DNA of 64,000 bases from Nitrobacter sp. Nb-311A (GCF_000152905.1 NZ_AAMY01000005.1:96265-160264); one strand, 5' to 3'; shown: positions 17,046 through 26,385, counted from the first letter of the stretch. Translations and numbers: made by a program. Notes: generated by a model from the letters alone, not told the origin.

Positions 17046-19406
17046 CTAGGCGTCTCGTGTCAGCTTGTCGAGAGTAATCGGGAGATCTCGCACCCGCTTG
17101 CCGGTCGCATGATAGACTGCGTTGGCGATCGCCGCGGGAACGCCGACGATGCCGATCTCACCCAACCCCTTGATGCCCATCGGGTTGACGATATCGTCCT
17201 GCTCGTCGACGAAGATGACCTCCACGCTGTGAACGTCGGCATTCACCGGAACATGATATTCGGCGATATTAGCATTCATGATCCGGCCGAAGCGGTGGTC
17301 GATAAGCGTCTCTTCGTGCAACGCCATGCCGATGCCCCAGATCATGCCGCCCATGACCTGACTGCGTGCGGTCTTGAGGTTGAGGATACGTCCCGCGGCG
17401 ACCGCGCTAACGAGCCGAGTGACGCGGATCACCCCCAATTGCTCATCCACTTTTACTTCGGCAAAGATCGCCGAATGGGTGTTGTGCGCGTGCTTGCCGT
17501 CCTTTCCGAATTTTGTGGCCTTTTCCTGCGCGATACGATCGACGCCGGCGTGACGCATGATGTCCGCAATCGGAACAGTGCTGCGCGGCGTCTTTTTGAC
17601 GGTAACGCTGCCATCGGAGAGTGTTACGTCGGCAGTTTTTATACCCATCAGCGGCGAGTTCGGCATTGTCTCCGCCAGCCGCAGCAGCTCATCGCGGATG
17701 GCGTTGCTGGTGGTGACGATACCGTTCGAGACCGATGCGGCAATCCATGATCCACCTTCGACCGGGGAGGGCGGCAGCGTCGAGTCGCCGAGCTTGACGG
17801 TGACGTTGTCGATCGGCACGCCGAGCATGTCGGCGGCGGCTTGGGCCATGATCGTATAGGTGCCGGTGCCGATGTCTGATGTCGCGCACGCGACTTCCGC
17901 GTGGCCGTTGGCCGTCAGTGTGATCCGCACGGTGATCGGGACCTGGAGCGCTTCCCAGATGCCCGTAGCCATGCCCCAGCCGATCAGATCGTTACCCTCA
18001 CGCATCGATCGTGGCTCGGGATTGCGCCTGCTCCAGCCGAACGCCTCCGCAGCCTGGCTGTAACATTCGCGCAGGCTCTTGCTGCTGAATGGCAGGCCGG
18101 TGTGCTGATCGCTATCGGAATAGCATTTCAGCCGCAGTTCGAGCGGATCCATTTGTAACGCAACCGCGAGTTCATCCATCGCCGCTTCCAGCGCGTAAAC
18201 GCCGGTTGCCGCACTCGGCGCGCGCATATCACAGGCGGCGGGAAGATCGAGGCGGACCAGTTTGTGCGCGTAGCTGGCGGTCTCGCTCTTGTAAAGAAGA
18301 CCAGACCACGTGGTCTCATTACGATGGAAGTCCTCGTATTGCGACGTGATGGTGGTGGCGTTGTGGGTGATCGCATTCAGCGCGCCGTCTGTCTTTGCGC
18401 CGAGCTGGATACGCTGGACCATCGCCGGGCGATAGCCGACCATGTACATTTGCTGCCGCGTCAGCACGAGGCGGACCGAGCGCTTGAGCGCGCGAGCGCC
18501 GAGCACTGCGAGCACCACCTGATATTGCGGCCGCAGGCCGGAGCCGAATCCGCCGCCCATGAACGGCGACATGACCCTGATTTCATCGGGCCTGGCCTGG
18601 AACACACCGCAAAGATAGCGCTGAACGTTCTGGACCCCTTGCGTCTTGTCGTAAACCGTGAGCTTGCCGTCGCGCCACACGGCGGTCGATGCGAACAACT
18701 CCATTGGATTGTGGTGCTCGACCGGCACATAGTATTCGGCATCATGACGGATATCAGAAACCGCGAATGCCTTGGCGGCGTCGCCGCGCGGCTTGGCCGG
18801 TGCGGGAAGGGCTTTTGCCTTGCCGAGCTGCTTTTCGAAATCGGTGATGTGCGGCTGCTCCTCATACTCGACCTTCACCAGCGAGGCGGCATAGGTCGCT
18901 GTTTCGAGGTCCTCCGCCAGCACCAACGCGACTGGCTGGCCGTTGAATTTGATACTGCCGTCATAAAGCGGGCGATAGGGCGAACCGTCTCCGGGCGCGA
19001 CATCATCCTTGTAAGCCTCGTCGTTGTCCGCCATCGGTGGCCGGTTTTCATGGGTGAGGACGGTGATGACGCCATCCACCTTCATGGCCTCGCCCGCATC
19101 AATCCGCCTGATGCGGCCTTTGGCGATGGTTGAATTGACCACGCTGCCATGCGCAAGGTCGGGTGCTCCATACTCGCCGGCGTAACGCGCGGCGCCGGTG
19201 ACTTTGTCGCGCCCATCGACGCGGGACGTCGCTGTACCGATATAGGTCGTCATGGCTCTGCTCGGTTGACGGACGTGGGGCACAGGTGATGCCGCACCTT
19301 GGTGTGTCGCATATCGGATGGCGCCGATCGTGACGGCACCTTGCAGGACGCTCCGGCGGCTGATGCCAATGATGTCGTCATGACCGGATCGGGTGAAGCG
19401 CGCCAC
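17046..19406 (-). CDS. paoC: Molybdenum aldehyde oxidoreductase, large subunit (PaoC-like)
   Basis: A 786-residue molybdopterin-binding subunit of the xanthine oxidase family. It has GTATSRVDGRDKVTGAARYA at the start of the catalytic part, FMGGGFGSGLRPQYQ, DIGTGTYTIMAQAAADMLG, and near the C-terminus KGLGEIGIVGVPAAIANAVY with the active-site Glu. These enzymes oxidise aldehydes using MCD-type Mo cofactor. The GTG at 19406 lies seven bases from paoB and gives a leader with twin arginines, ISRRSVLQGAVTIGA. An internal ATG at the MTTYIG segment would give the usual leaderless start, so the start is unsettled. Last gene of paoABC. Confidence 0.88.
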   Translation of the reverse strand: MARFTRSGHDDIIGISRRSVLQGAVTIGAIRYATHQGAASPVPHVRQPSRAMTTYIGTATSRVDGRDKVTGAARYAGEYGAPDLAHGSVVNSTIAKGRIRRIDAGEAMKVDGVITVLTHENRPPMADNDEAYKDDVAPGDGSPYRPLYDGSIKFNGQPVALVLAEDLETATYAASLVKVEYEEQPHITDFEKQLGKAKALPAPAKPRGDAAKAFAVSDIRHDAEYYVPVEHHNPMELFASTAVWRDGKLTVYDKTQGVQNVQRYLCGVFQARPDEIRVMSPFMGGGFGSGLRPQYQVVLAVLGARALKRSVRLVLTRQQMYMVGYRPAMVQRIQLGAKTDGALNAITHNATTITSQYEDFHRNETTWSGLLYKSETASYAHKLVRLDLPAACDMRAPSAATGVYALEAAMDELAVALQMDPLELRLKCYSDSDQHTGLPFSSKSLRECYSQAAEAFGWSRRNPEPRSMREGNDLIGWGMATGIWEALQVPITVRITLTANGHAEVACATSDIGTGTYTIMAQAAADMLGVPIDNVTVKLGDSTLPPSPVEGGSWIAASVSNGIVTTSNAIRDELLRLAETMPNSPLMGIKTADVTLSDGSVTVKKTPRSTVPIADIMRHAGVDRIAQEKATKFGKDGKHAHNTHSAIFAEVKVDEQLGVIRVTRLVSAVAAGRILNLKTARSQVMGGMIWGIGMALHEETLIDHRFGRIMNANIAEYHVPVNADVHSVEVIFVDEQDDIVNPMGIKGLGEIGIVGVPAAIANAVYHATGKRVRDLPITLDKLTRDA

Positions 19407-19413
19407 GGCCGGC

Positions 19414-20430
19414 TCATGCGATCTTCTTGCTGGACTGCGATTGCGGCGTACCGTTCATGGCCTGCGTCAACGCCCGGATGATGGTGCGACGCGCAAGGTC
19501 TATCTTGAAGGTATTGCGGCCGAAGCCCTTGGCCTCATGCAGCACGATATCGGCGGCGCGGGCGAAGGTGTCGGTGTTGGCGGCCTGTCCGTTCAGCGCT
19601 GCTTCGGCCTCCGGATTTCGCCACGGTTTGTGAGCAACGCCACCGAGCGCCAGCCGCGCGTCGCGAGTCGTGCCGTTATCCATCCTGAGCGCCGCCGCAA
19701 CCGAAACGAGCGCGAAGGCGTAGGACAGACGATCCCGGATCTTGAGATAGGTGTAGTGCTTGCTGAAACCTTGCGGCGGGAGTTCGATGGCCGTGATGAT
19801 TTCTTTCGGATCGAGATTGGTGTCACGCTGCGGCGTATCGCCGGGCAGGCGATGGAAATCCACCAGTGCAATGGTGCGCTCGCCATTGGGACCGGCGACA
19901 TGCACCTCGGCATCAAGCGCCGCCAGCGCGACGCACATATCGGAGGGGTGTGTGGCGATGCAGGCATCGCTGGTGCCGAGGATGGCGTTGATCCGGTTGA
20001 TTCCCTCTTTCGCCGGGCAGCCCGAACCGGGCTCGCGCTTGTTGCATGGTGTGGCGACATCATAGAAATAGAGGCATCTGGTCCGCTGCAACAGGTTGCC
20101 GCCGGTTGACGCCATGTTGCGCAGTTGGGCCGAGGCGCCGGCGAGGAGGGCGCTCGACAGCAAGGGATAACGTTCCGTCACCAGTGGATGCCAGGCGAGG
20201 TCGGAATTTGGCACCAGCGCACCGATACGCAGGCCGCCGGCGGTCGTTTCCTCGATTTTGGTGAGGGGAAGGTGAGAGATGTCGATCAGCCGGCTGGGAT
20301 GCTCGACGTCGTATTTCATCAGATCGACGAGATTGGTGCCGCCGGCAATGAACTTTGCCGAGGCATCGGACGCAATCTGGCTCAGGGCGTCGGCAACATC
20401 CGTTGCCCGCGAGTACTGGAAATTATTCAT
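19414..20430 (-). CDS. paoB: Aldehyde oxidoreductase FAD subunit (PaoB-like)
   Basis: A 338-residue FAD-binding subunit. [20 protein letters not shown] is the PCMH-type FAD loop and [17 protein letters not shown] the second FAD contact. The segment [20 protein letters not shown], followed by SGCPAKEG, supplies extra cysteines that in PaoB/HCR-type subunits hold an additional [4Fe-4S] cluster, which separates it from ordinary XdhB. Electrons pass from the Mo subunit through Fe-S clusters to FAD. Its ATG overlaps the stop of the [2Fe-2S] gene by four bases, and paoC follows after seven bases, so all three form one operon. Confidence 0.93.
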   Translation of the reverse strand: MNNFQYSRATDVADALSQIASDASAKFIAGGTNLVDLMKYDVEHPSRLIDISHLPLTKIEETTAGGLRIGALVPNSDLAWHPLVTERYPLLSSALLAGASAQLRNMASTGGNLLQRTRCLYFYDVATPCNKREPGSGCPAKEGINRINAILGTSDACIATHPSDMCVALAALDAEVHVAGPNGERTIALVDFHRLPGDTPQRDTNLDPKEIITAIELPPQGFSKHYTYLKIRDRLSYAFALVSVAAALRMDNGTTRDARLALGGVAHKPWRNPEAEAALNGQAANTDTFARAADIVLHEAKGFGRNTFKIDLARRTIIRALTQAMNGTPQSQSSKKIA

Positions 20431-20933
20431 GACGCATCCATGGCCTGCTGAATAGCGGCGACGATGTTCGGATAAGCCGCGCAGCGGCAGATGTTTCCGC
20501 TCATCAGTTCGCGAATGTCATCGGGTGTCTTCGCCTTGCCTTCGGCGATCAGGCCGATCGCCGAGCAAATCTGTCCCGGCGTGCAGTAACCGCACTGGAA
20601 TGCGTCATGATCGATGAAGGCCTGCTGCACGGGATGAAGGACCCCATCGGTTGCAAGACCCTCGACGGTGATTACCTCGGCGCCGTCTTTCATCACCGCC
20701 AGCGTCAGGCAGGAATTGACTCGTCGGCCGTCAACCAGCACCGTACAGGCGCCGCATTGGCCATGGTCGCAGCCTTTCTTGGTGCCCATGAGGCCCATAC
20801 GATCTCGCAATGCATCGAGCAACGTTGTCCAAGGAGCAATATCGAGCTTTACCTTGGCGCCGTTGACCGTCAGTTCAATGCTGATCAAGCCGGGAAATAA
20901 AGCGGCTGCCGGAGCGGTGTGTGACCGGGCCAT
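20427..20933 (-). CDS. paoA: Aldehyde oxidoreductase [2Fe-2S] subunit (PaoA-like)
   Basis: A 168-residue iron-sulfur subunit with both [2Fe-2S] motifs: [20 protein letters not shown] ending in NSC, and [10 protein letters not shown] followed by [11 protein letters not shown]. It passes electrons from molybdopterin to the FAD subunit. The ATG at 20931-20933 is preceded by GAGGGGAG at seven bases, a very good ribosome site. The frame stays open 26 codons further upstream, but that part is encoded by a dispersed repeat and should not be annotated as protein. No Tat leader is visible here, unlike E. coli PaoA. Confidence 0.94.
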   Translation of the reverse strand: MARSHTAPAAALFPGLISIELTVNGAKVKLDIAPWTTLLDALRDRMGLMGTKKGCDHGQCGACTVLVDGRRVNSCLTLAVMKDGAEVITVEGLATDGVLHPVQQAFIDHDAFQCGYCTPGQICSAIGLIAEGKAKTPDDIRELMSGNICRCAAYPNIVAAIQQAMDAS

Positions 20934-20948
20934 GCCGATACTCCCCTC

Positions 20949-21008
20949 TATGGCGCTTTCGGGCGAAGTGGATGCCGGTTCGCGTGAAGAAAACGCGTCA
21001 AATCCGAA
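20949..21008 (+). repeat. Dispersed intergenic repeat, copy 1
   Basis: Reads TATGGCGCTTTCGGGCGAAG, then a stretch with CCGGTTCGCGTGAAGAAAAC and GCGTCAAA. The same core occurs at 25503, 28332 and, reversed, at 47060 and 52794. In this copy the complementary strand is open and would encode DAFSSREP, falsely extending paoA. Confidence 0.75.
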
Positions 21009-21009
21009 C

Positions 21010-21053
21010 ACCAGAATCGTTCACCGTTTCCGTGAACGGTGAAAGACTCTGGT
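21010..21053 (-). terminator. Long two-part hairpin between hypothetical gene and paoA
   Basis: TTCACCGTT (21020-21028) pairs with AACGGTGAA (21035-21043), and outside a symmetric 4-base internal loop ACCAGA (21010-21015) pairs with TCTGGT (21048-21053). It lies after the minus-strand gene ending at 21222 and before paoA. No U-run follows, so it could end transcription weakly or be an mRNA processing structure. Confidence 0.45.
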
Positions 21054-21221
21054 TAAGAAGGCTGGGCGATAACGCGATCCCGGCGCGCATGTTCCATGCG
21101 GGGCACCCCCTTGCTCGGGATCCCTTTCGTGCCCCGGATTGGCAACTCCGGCACATGTCGCGATGCTGGCTGGTCGCCAACACGAACGAGCACGACGGGC
21201 GTGCTGATGTCGCTCGCGTCG

Positions 21222-22148
21222 TTATCGCAACGGCATCGGCGGCCGGGGAGCGCTGTCGTCGCCGGGCTGCGGCGGAAGCCGGGCGGGTGCGGGCGCTTGC
21301 GACGGAATGTAGGCGTCGCGTTGCGGGTGGATCTGCCTTTCGGTCGCCTGTGGCGGCGACCGGGACGGGAGAGGAGGATTGGAGGTTGCTGCTTGAGGCG
21401 AGGGTCGTTGCGGCCTCGGCGGAACAGGCTTCGCCCGGTGCTGCACAGGCTTGGGGTGAGCTTCGCGCTCTGCGGCCGTTGCGATCTCCCGGCGCAGTTG
21501 CTCTTGGCCGGTTTTCAAATCCTCGACAGTGCTTTTCAGCGCGGCGATCTCACTTGCCATTGCCTCAAGCGACTGTGCAATTTCGGCCGGAAGCGCAGCT
21601 TGAGTTGATGGAGCCTGCGTCGGCGTGACGGCATCCGTCGACGCTGTTGGCGGCTGGGATGTGGCCGCAGGCTCTTGCGCGGGTTCCGCTTCGGCAGCGG
21701 GTTGAGGTGCGGCCGCCTGGGTCGCCGTATCCTGCCCTTCAACTGCGTTTACATTTTGCGTGGAAGCGGGAGCCCAAATGGTAAGTTGCGGTATAAGATC
21801 GGAAAGCCTCTGTTTGGCCTCTTCACCATAGGAACGCCAGGCCGTGCTTGCGGCGACGCCGGCGCAGATGGCCAACACCACGGTTAAGATACCGCGACGA
21901 GATCGTGACCGGCGGCTTGGATCGCGGAGCGCAGCGGCGTTGTCGTTCGACGGCGCAGGGTGAAACAACGGTTCGCCTGTCGGCAGTAATGGTACCGTCG
22001 ATGGGGACGTCTCTTCAACCTGTGACGGCTCATGATTGCCTTCGATCTGAGGCTCATGCTTGATTCTCGGCGCGAGGTCGCGAAGCTGCGCGACTATAGC
22101 GTCGTGCGGATCGGCTTGAGGACCAGCAGGCTGGGATCTGAATAGCAT
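21222..22148 (-). CDS. Proline-rich single-span membrane protein, unknown
   Basis: I do not recognise this 308-residue protein. About 75 polar residues precede a basic patch (RRSRSRRG) and one hydrophobic helix, ILTVVLAICAGVAASTAW, so it is probably anchored with a short cytoplasmic N-terminus. Beyond the helix come a Pro/Ala/Gln/Thr-rich linker, a short amphipathic coiled-coil stretch (IAQSLEAMASEIAALKSTVE), and a Pro/Arg-rich tail. This layout is seen in periplasmic spacers and cell-envelope linkers. It is read away from nirB and may precede paoABC on the same strand, but 289 bases and a hairpin intervene. Confidence 0.75.
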   Translation of the reverse strand: MLFRSQPAGPQADPHDAIVAQLRDLAPRIKHEPQIEGNHEPSQVEETSPSTVPLLPTGEPLFHPAPSNDNAAALRDPSRRSRSRRGILTVVLAICAGVAASTAWRSYGEEAKQRLSDLIPQLTIWAPASTQNVNAVEGQDTATQAAAPQPAAEAEPAQEPAATSQPPTASTDAVTPTQAPSTQAALPAEIAQSLEAMASEIAALKSTVEDLKTGQEQLRREIATAAEREAHPKPVQHRAKPVPPRPQRPSPQAATSNPPLPSRSPPQATERQIHPQRDAYIPSQAPAPARLPPQPGDDSAPRPPMPLR

Positions 22149-22638
22149 TTGATTTCCAGGTTACATGTTGCGCGGCCAGTTTCCCATGTGGACCGGCTGG
22201 TCCGTATGTCGAGAAGGAAGCCTTGCGTTTGACCTCAGCAAGGCGGCAAAATGAAAAGTGTAAGGCAGGGAAACCAGGAACGGACACGACCCGTTCCCGG
22301 ATACGCCTTGGAGCGAGCGAATTTGTATAATAAGCGAAATCCGTTCATACCCGCTCATCTCCATGGATTTATTCGAAAATTCCTGTTTTCTGAAGACGCG
22401 GTTGAGGGTGGAAGATGCCGTTTCCTCCCATGCCAGGCCGCCGCCGCTGTTGCGCTGCACAAATTTTCAGCATCGTTTTGCCCCCATAACGAGCGATCCC
22501 GCTCCGTCGTCCTTACAAGCGGTCGATTCCGGTAGCGGTTTTGATAGCGGCGTGTTTGCATTTTCGGGATTGGCATGGGTCTTGCGTTATTGATCCGCGA
22601 CGGCTCTCTCTATCTGAGGACGACGGAGCAAGATCGAA
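22149..22638. other. Intergenic region between hypothetical gene and nirB
   Basis: These 490 bases separate divergent genes. The last 70 bases before nirB hold the sigma-54-like promoter listed separately. No clear NtrC site was recognised; a weak GCTG...CAGC inverted pair lies around 22450-22470. Nothing coding was seen. Confidence 0.5.
22571..22586 (+). promoter_or_regulatory. Sigma-54 promoter for nirBD
   Basis: TGGCATGGGTCTTGCG fits the -24/-12 consensus TGGCAYG-N4-TTGC, with GG at 22572-22573 and GC at 22584-22585. It lies 53 bases before the nirB ATG. Nitrogen-assimilation genes are commonly driven by sigma-54 and NtrC, so this suits an assimilatory nitrite reductase. Confidence 0.7.
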
Positions 22639-25101
22639 ATGAACAAAAAAGAGAGGCTCGTCATCGTCGGCGCAGGCATGGCCTCCGGACGCATGCTCGA
22701 GCATCTGTTCGAAACTGACCCTGAACGTTTCGACATTACCCTTTTTGGAGCGGAGCCGCGCGGGAACTACAACCGCATCATGCTGTCGCCGGTGTTGGCA
22801 GGCGAGAAGTCGTTCGATCAGATCGTCACGCATGATGCGGCCTGGTATGATGCCCATCAGGTCGAATGCCGCTTCGGCGAGACGATTACGCGCATCGATC
22901 GCGCGGCGAAGATGGTGTGCTCGGCAAGCAGCGAAACTCCTTACGACAAGCTTGTGATCGCGACCGGATCCGCTCCCTTCATGATCCCCGTCGCCGGGCG
23001 GGACTTGCCGGGCGTCATGGCATTTCGCGACTATGACGACGTCCAGGCGATGGTGGCCGCAGCCAGAAAAAAGGGCGCCAAGGCTGTCGTCATCGGCGGC
23101 GGCCTGCTCGGACTGGAGGCTGCGGCGGCGCTCAGGCTGTATGGCATGGAGGTGGTGGTCCTGCATCTGATGGGCCACCTGATGGAGCGTCAGCTGGACG
23201 CGGCGGCGGGCTATCTCTTGCAGAAGGAACTGGAGAGCCGCGGCATCAAGGTTCATTGCAAGGCGCAGACCAGCGCGATCGTAGGACATGGGCGCACCGA
23301 AGCGGTGTTGCTGGATGACGGCACCCTTTATCCGGCCGATATCGTTGTGATGGCGGTCGGCATTCGTCCCGAAGCCCGGATCGCGACCGATGCGGGCCTC
23401 CATGTCGAGCGTGGCATCGTCGTGGACGACCGGATGCTGACATCCGATCCGGACATTCTCGCCATCGGCGAGTGCTGCGAGCATGGCGGCATCTGCTATG
23501 GCCTCGTCGCGCCGCTCTACGACATGGCCAAGGTCGCGGCGAAGACTTTGACAGGAGTTGAAGCGGCGTTCCGCAGCATCGAAACAGCGACTCAGTTGAA
23601 GGTGACCGGCGTGAGCCTTTATTCGGCAGGCGACTTCGCCGACGCGCCTGATCGGGAAGATATCGTGCTGCGGAATTCGGGCGCGGGAATCTACAAGCGG
23701 CTCGTGCTGAAGGACAATCGCATTGTCGGCGCGGTGCTTTACGGCGAAACCACGGACGGCGCCTGGTACTTCGATATGCTGCGCAAGGGGACGGATGTCT
23801 CGGAGGTGCGCGAGACGCTGATCTTCGGCCAATCCCGTCAGGGAGGCGCATCCCTCGACCCGATGGCGGCAGTCGCAGCCTTGCCGGATGATGCGGAGAT
23901 TTGCGGCTGCAACGGCGTCTGCAAGGGCAAGATCGTATCGGCCATCATCGCCAAGGATCTGACGTCGCTCGACGACGTGCGCGCCCACACCAAAGCGTCC
24001 GCCTCCTGCGGCTCCTGCACCGGTCTCGTCGAGCAGCTCATGACACTGACGCTCGGGGATAAGTACAATCCCGGCGCCGTACAGCCGATATGCGGTTGCA
24101 CCACGCTTGGCCATGGCGATGTCCGCCGGCTGATCAAGGCCAAGAGTCTGAAGACCATTCCCGCCGTGATGCAGGAACTGGAATGGAAGACCTCATGCGG
24201 CTGCGCGAAGTGCCGGCCGGCGCTCAACTACTATCTCGTCTGCGACTGGCCGGACGAATATGCCGATGACTACCAGTCGCGTTTCGTCAACGAGCGTGTT
24301 CATGCCAACATTCAGAAGGATGGCACCTATTCGGTTGTGCCGCGCATGTGGGGCGGCGTCACCAGCGCCAAGGAACTGCGCGCCATCGCTGACGTGGTCG
24401 ATAAATTTCACATTCCCACCGTGAAGGTCACGGGCGGCCAGCGCATCGACATGTTGGGCGTCAGGAAGGAGGACCTGCCTGGGGTGTGGGCCGATCTCGG
24501 CAGAGCCGGCTTTATCTCGGGTCATGCCTATGCCAAGGGCCTGCGCACGGTCAAAACCTGCGTCGGGTCGGACTGGTGCCGCTTCGGCACGCAGGATTCG
24601 ACCGGGCTTGGCATCCGCATCGAGAAATTCATGTGGGGCTCGTGGACTCCGGCCAAGGTCAAGATGGCCGTCTCAGGCTGTCCGCGTAACTGCGCCGAGG
24701 CAACGTGCAAGGACGTCGGCGTGATCTGCGTCGACTCCGGCTATGAGATCCATTTCGCCGGCGCGGCGGGTCTCGATATCAAGGGCACCGAGGTTCTGGG
24801 GGTCGTAAAGACCGAGGACGACGCGCTGGAGCATATCGTGGCGCTCGTCCAGATGTACCGCGAGCAGGCCCACTATCTGGAGCGCATCTATAAATGGGCG
24901 AAGCGCGTCGGCCTCGACGAGATCCGCCGCCAGATTCTGGAGGATCCCCAGAAGCGCAAGGCTTATTTCGATCGCTTCGCCTTCAGCCGGAAGTTCGCCC
25001 AGGTCGATCCGTGGTCTGAACGCGTATCCGGCAAGGACAAGCACGAATTCCGGCCGATGGCGGCGATCGGCTTTCCGGTTGTAGCAGAGGGAGCACTATG
25101 A
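22639..25101 (+). CDS. nirB: NADH nitrite reductase, large subunit
   Basis: An 820-residue cytoplasmic enzyme that reduces nitrite to ammonium. In order: an FAD domain starting RLVIVGAGMASGRMLEHL, an NADH-binding GGGLLGLEAAAAL, a BFD-like [2Fe-2S] region with CGCNGVCKGK and CGSCTGLVEQL, then the sirohaem/[4Fe-4S] domain with TCVGSDWCRFGTQDS and SGCPRNCAEATCKDVG, which supplies the four cluster cysteines. Length and order match NirB. The last codons overlap nirD by four bases. A sigma-54-type promoter precedes it, pointing to nitrogen control. Confidence 0.96.
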   Translation: MNKKERLVIVGAGMASGRMLEHLFETDPERFDITLFGAEPRGNYNRIMLSPVLAGEKSFDQIVTHDAAWYDAHQVECRFGETITRIDRAAKMVCSASSETPYDKLVIATGSAPFMIPVAGRDLPGVMAFRDYDDVQAMVAAARKKGAKAVVIGGGLLGLEAAAALRLYGMEVVVLHLMGHLMERQLDAAAGYLLQKELESRGIKVHCKAQTSAIVGHGRTEAVLLDDGTLYPADIVVMAVGIRPEARIATDAGLHVERGIVVDDRMLTSDPDILAIGECCEHGGICYGLVAPLYDMAKVAAKTLTGVEAAFRSIETATQLKVTGVSLYSAGDFADAPDREDIVLRNSGAGIYKRLVLKDNRIVGAVLYGETTDGAWYFDMLRKGTDVSEVRETLIFGQSRQGGASLDPMAAVAALPDDAEICGCNGVCKGKIVSAIIAKDLTSLDDVRAHTKASASCGSCTGLVEQLMTLTLGDKYNPGAVQPICGCTTLGHGDVRRLIKAKSLKTIPAVMQELEWKTSCGCAKCRPALNYYLVCDWPDEYADDYQSRFVNERVHANIQKDGTYSVVPRMWGGVTSAKELRAIADVVDKFHIPTVKVTGGQRIDMLGVRKEDLPGVWADLGRAGFISGHAYAKGLRTVKTCVGSDWCRFGTQDSTGLGIRIEKFMWGSWTPAKVKMAVSGCPRNCAEATCKDVGVICVDSGYEIHFAGAAGLDIKGTEVLGVVKTEDDALEHIVALVQMYREQAHYLERIYKWAKRVGLDEIRRQILEDPQKRKAYFDRFAFSRKFAQVDPWSERVSGKDKHEFRPMAAIGFPVVAEGAL

Positions 25102-25427
25102 GCTGGATTGCGATTGGCGTGACGGCGGATATCCCGCTTCGCGGCGCGCGCTGCGTCACGACGCCTCAAGGGCCGATTGCGGTGTTCCGCACTGTCGAGA
25201 ATCGCTTCTTCGCTATCGAGGACCGCTGTCCACACAAGGGAGGACCGCTGAGCCAGGGTATCGTTCATGGCGCCCAGGTCACCTGTCCGCTGCACAACTG
25301 GGTGATCTCGCTTGAGACGGGGATGGCGCTGGGCGCCGATGAGGGTTCTGTCCGCACCTTCGCGCTGAAGGTGGAGGGCGAAAAGCTCCTGATATCGTCG
25401 GAAGCGCTCGCCAGAAGAACCGCATGA
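25098..25427 (+). CDS. nirD: NADH nitrite reductase, small subunit
   Basis: A 109-residue Rieske-like protein with C-P-H-K-G-G-P-L and C-P-L-H-N-W motifs (EDRCPHKGGPLSQG and VTCPLHNWVISLETG). Unlike some NirD proteins that have lost the ligands, all four Cys/His residues for a Rieske [2Fe-2S] cluster are present. It is translationally coupled to nirB (ATGA overlap). The end is followed by a dispersed repeat. Confidence 0.94.
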   Translation: MSWIAIGVTADIPLRGARCVTTPQGPIAVFRTVENRFFAIEDRCPHKGGPLSQGIVHGAQVTCPLHNWVISLETGMALGADEGSVRTFALKVEGEKLLISSEALARRTA

Positions 25428-25502
25428 CCGGAAGCGATTTGCCGATCAGCGTCAGATGCTCGGTTCGATCAGCAGTGCGTGCGCGACCTCTATCACGCTA
25501 CT

Positions 25503-25572
25503 TATAGCGTTTTCGAGCGAAGTGAAGTCCCGGTTCGCGTGGAGAAAACCCGCCAAATCAAAAGCTGCGGTC
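25503..25572 (+). repeat. Dispersed intergenic repeat, copy 2
   Basis: Contains TATAGCGTTTTCGAGCGAAG, then CCCGGTTCGCGTGGAGAAAA and CCGCCAAATCAAAA. It closely matches the copies at 20949 and 47060 (reverse). It sits in the 294-base gap between nirD and the next gene; nothing else was found in that gap. Confidence 0.75.
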
Positions 25573-25721
25573 ATAATGGTCGAGGGCCGTTGTAGATTGC
25601 GGAGGAGGAACTTCCTGTGCCGGGAGTGTATTCTGCATCACCGTGTGCCGCTGAGGCTGACTGTGAATCGATCGCTGCGCCAATGAGCAGGAGTCGGTTT
25701 TCAAAAGCAGAGGGACAAGCA

Positions 25722-26201
25722 ATGACAATCGCCAAGAACACGATCTGTCTATGGTACGACAAGGACGCCGAGGCCGCGGCCCGGTTCTATGCCGAAACTT
25801 TTCCTGACAGCTCGGTGAGCGCGGTTCACCGCGCTCCCAGCGATTACCCGTCCGGCAAGGCCGGCGATGTGCTGACAGTCGAATTCACAGTGGCGGGTAT
25901 CCCCTGTCTCGGCCTCAATGGCGGGCCTGCGTTCAAGCATAACGAGGCCTTCTCATTCCAGATCGCCACGGAGGATCAGCAAGAGACCGACCGCTACTGG
26001 AACGCCATCGTCGGCAATGGCGGTCAGGAAAGCGCTTGCGGTTGGTGCAAGGACAAATGGGGCATCTCCTGGCAAATCACGCCGCGCGTGTTGACCGAGG
26101 CGCTCGCCGTCGGCGGCGATGAAGCAAAGCGCGCGTTTGAGGCGATGATGGATATGAAGAAAATCGATGTCGACGCGATCAAGGCGGCTCGGCGCGGTTG
26201 A
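25722..26201 (+). CDS. VOC/PhnB-like glyoxalase-fold protein
   Basis: From the ATG at 25722, preceded by AGAGGGA, comes a 159-residue protein of the PhnB / 3-demethylubiquinone-methyltransferase-like VOC family: NTICLWYDKDAEAAARFYAE, FPDSSVSAVHRAP, GIPCLGLNGGPAFKHNEAFS, and KDKWGISWQITPRVL near the C-terminus. Most members have no known substrate. The frame is open upstream to 25617, but that part overlaps repeat-derived sequence. It is a single-gene unit. Confidence 0.85.
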   Translation: MTIAKNTICLWYDKDAEAAARFYAETFPDSSVSAVHRAPSDYPSGKAGDVLTVEFTVAGIPCLGLNGGPAFKHNEAFSFQIATEDQQETDRYWNAIVGNGGQESACGWCKDKWGISWQITPRVLTEALAVGGDEAKRAFEAMMDMKKIDVDAIKAARRG

Positions 26202-26253
26202 GGGGGCCTGCCCGGACCCTGCGTCGGGTCTTTGATCGGCTGTCCGGATTGTC

Positions 26254-26385
26254 TCATTCCAGCCGCCATTCATTGGACGTGGCCATGTCCTCAATGAGGT
26301 GCCAGCGCCTGATCCGCTCCGGTGTCGGGGACGCATAGAACCGCTGCCACGCCGCCCTGAACGCGTCTTTTGCAGCAGCGTTGCG
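26254..26385 (-). other. In-frame coding-like segment after a stop codon
   Basis: Directly after the TGA of the next-listed gene, the same frame stays open for 43 codons and reads protein-like: KDAFRAAWQRFYASPTPERI, then RRWHLIEDMATSNEWRLE, then a stop at 26254-26256. There is no ATG or clear ribosome site at its beginning. It may be the severed C-terminal part of the upstream gene, or an independently started small gene. Confidence 0.4.

Noticed and set aside
20934..21011. N-terminal extension of PaoA
   Set aside because: The encoding bases are a dispersed repeat, and a perfect ribosome site precedes the internal ATG at 20933.
25456..25686. A small protein between nirD and the VOC gene
   Set aside because: It is largely encoded by the dispersed repeat at 25503 and has no ribosome site.
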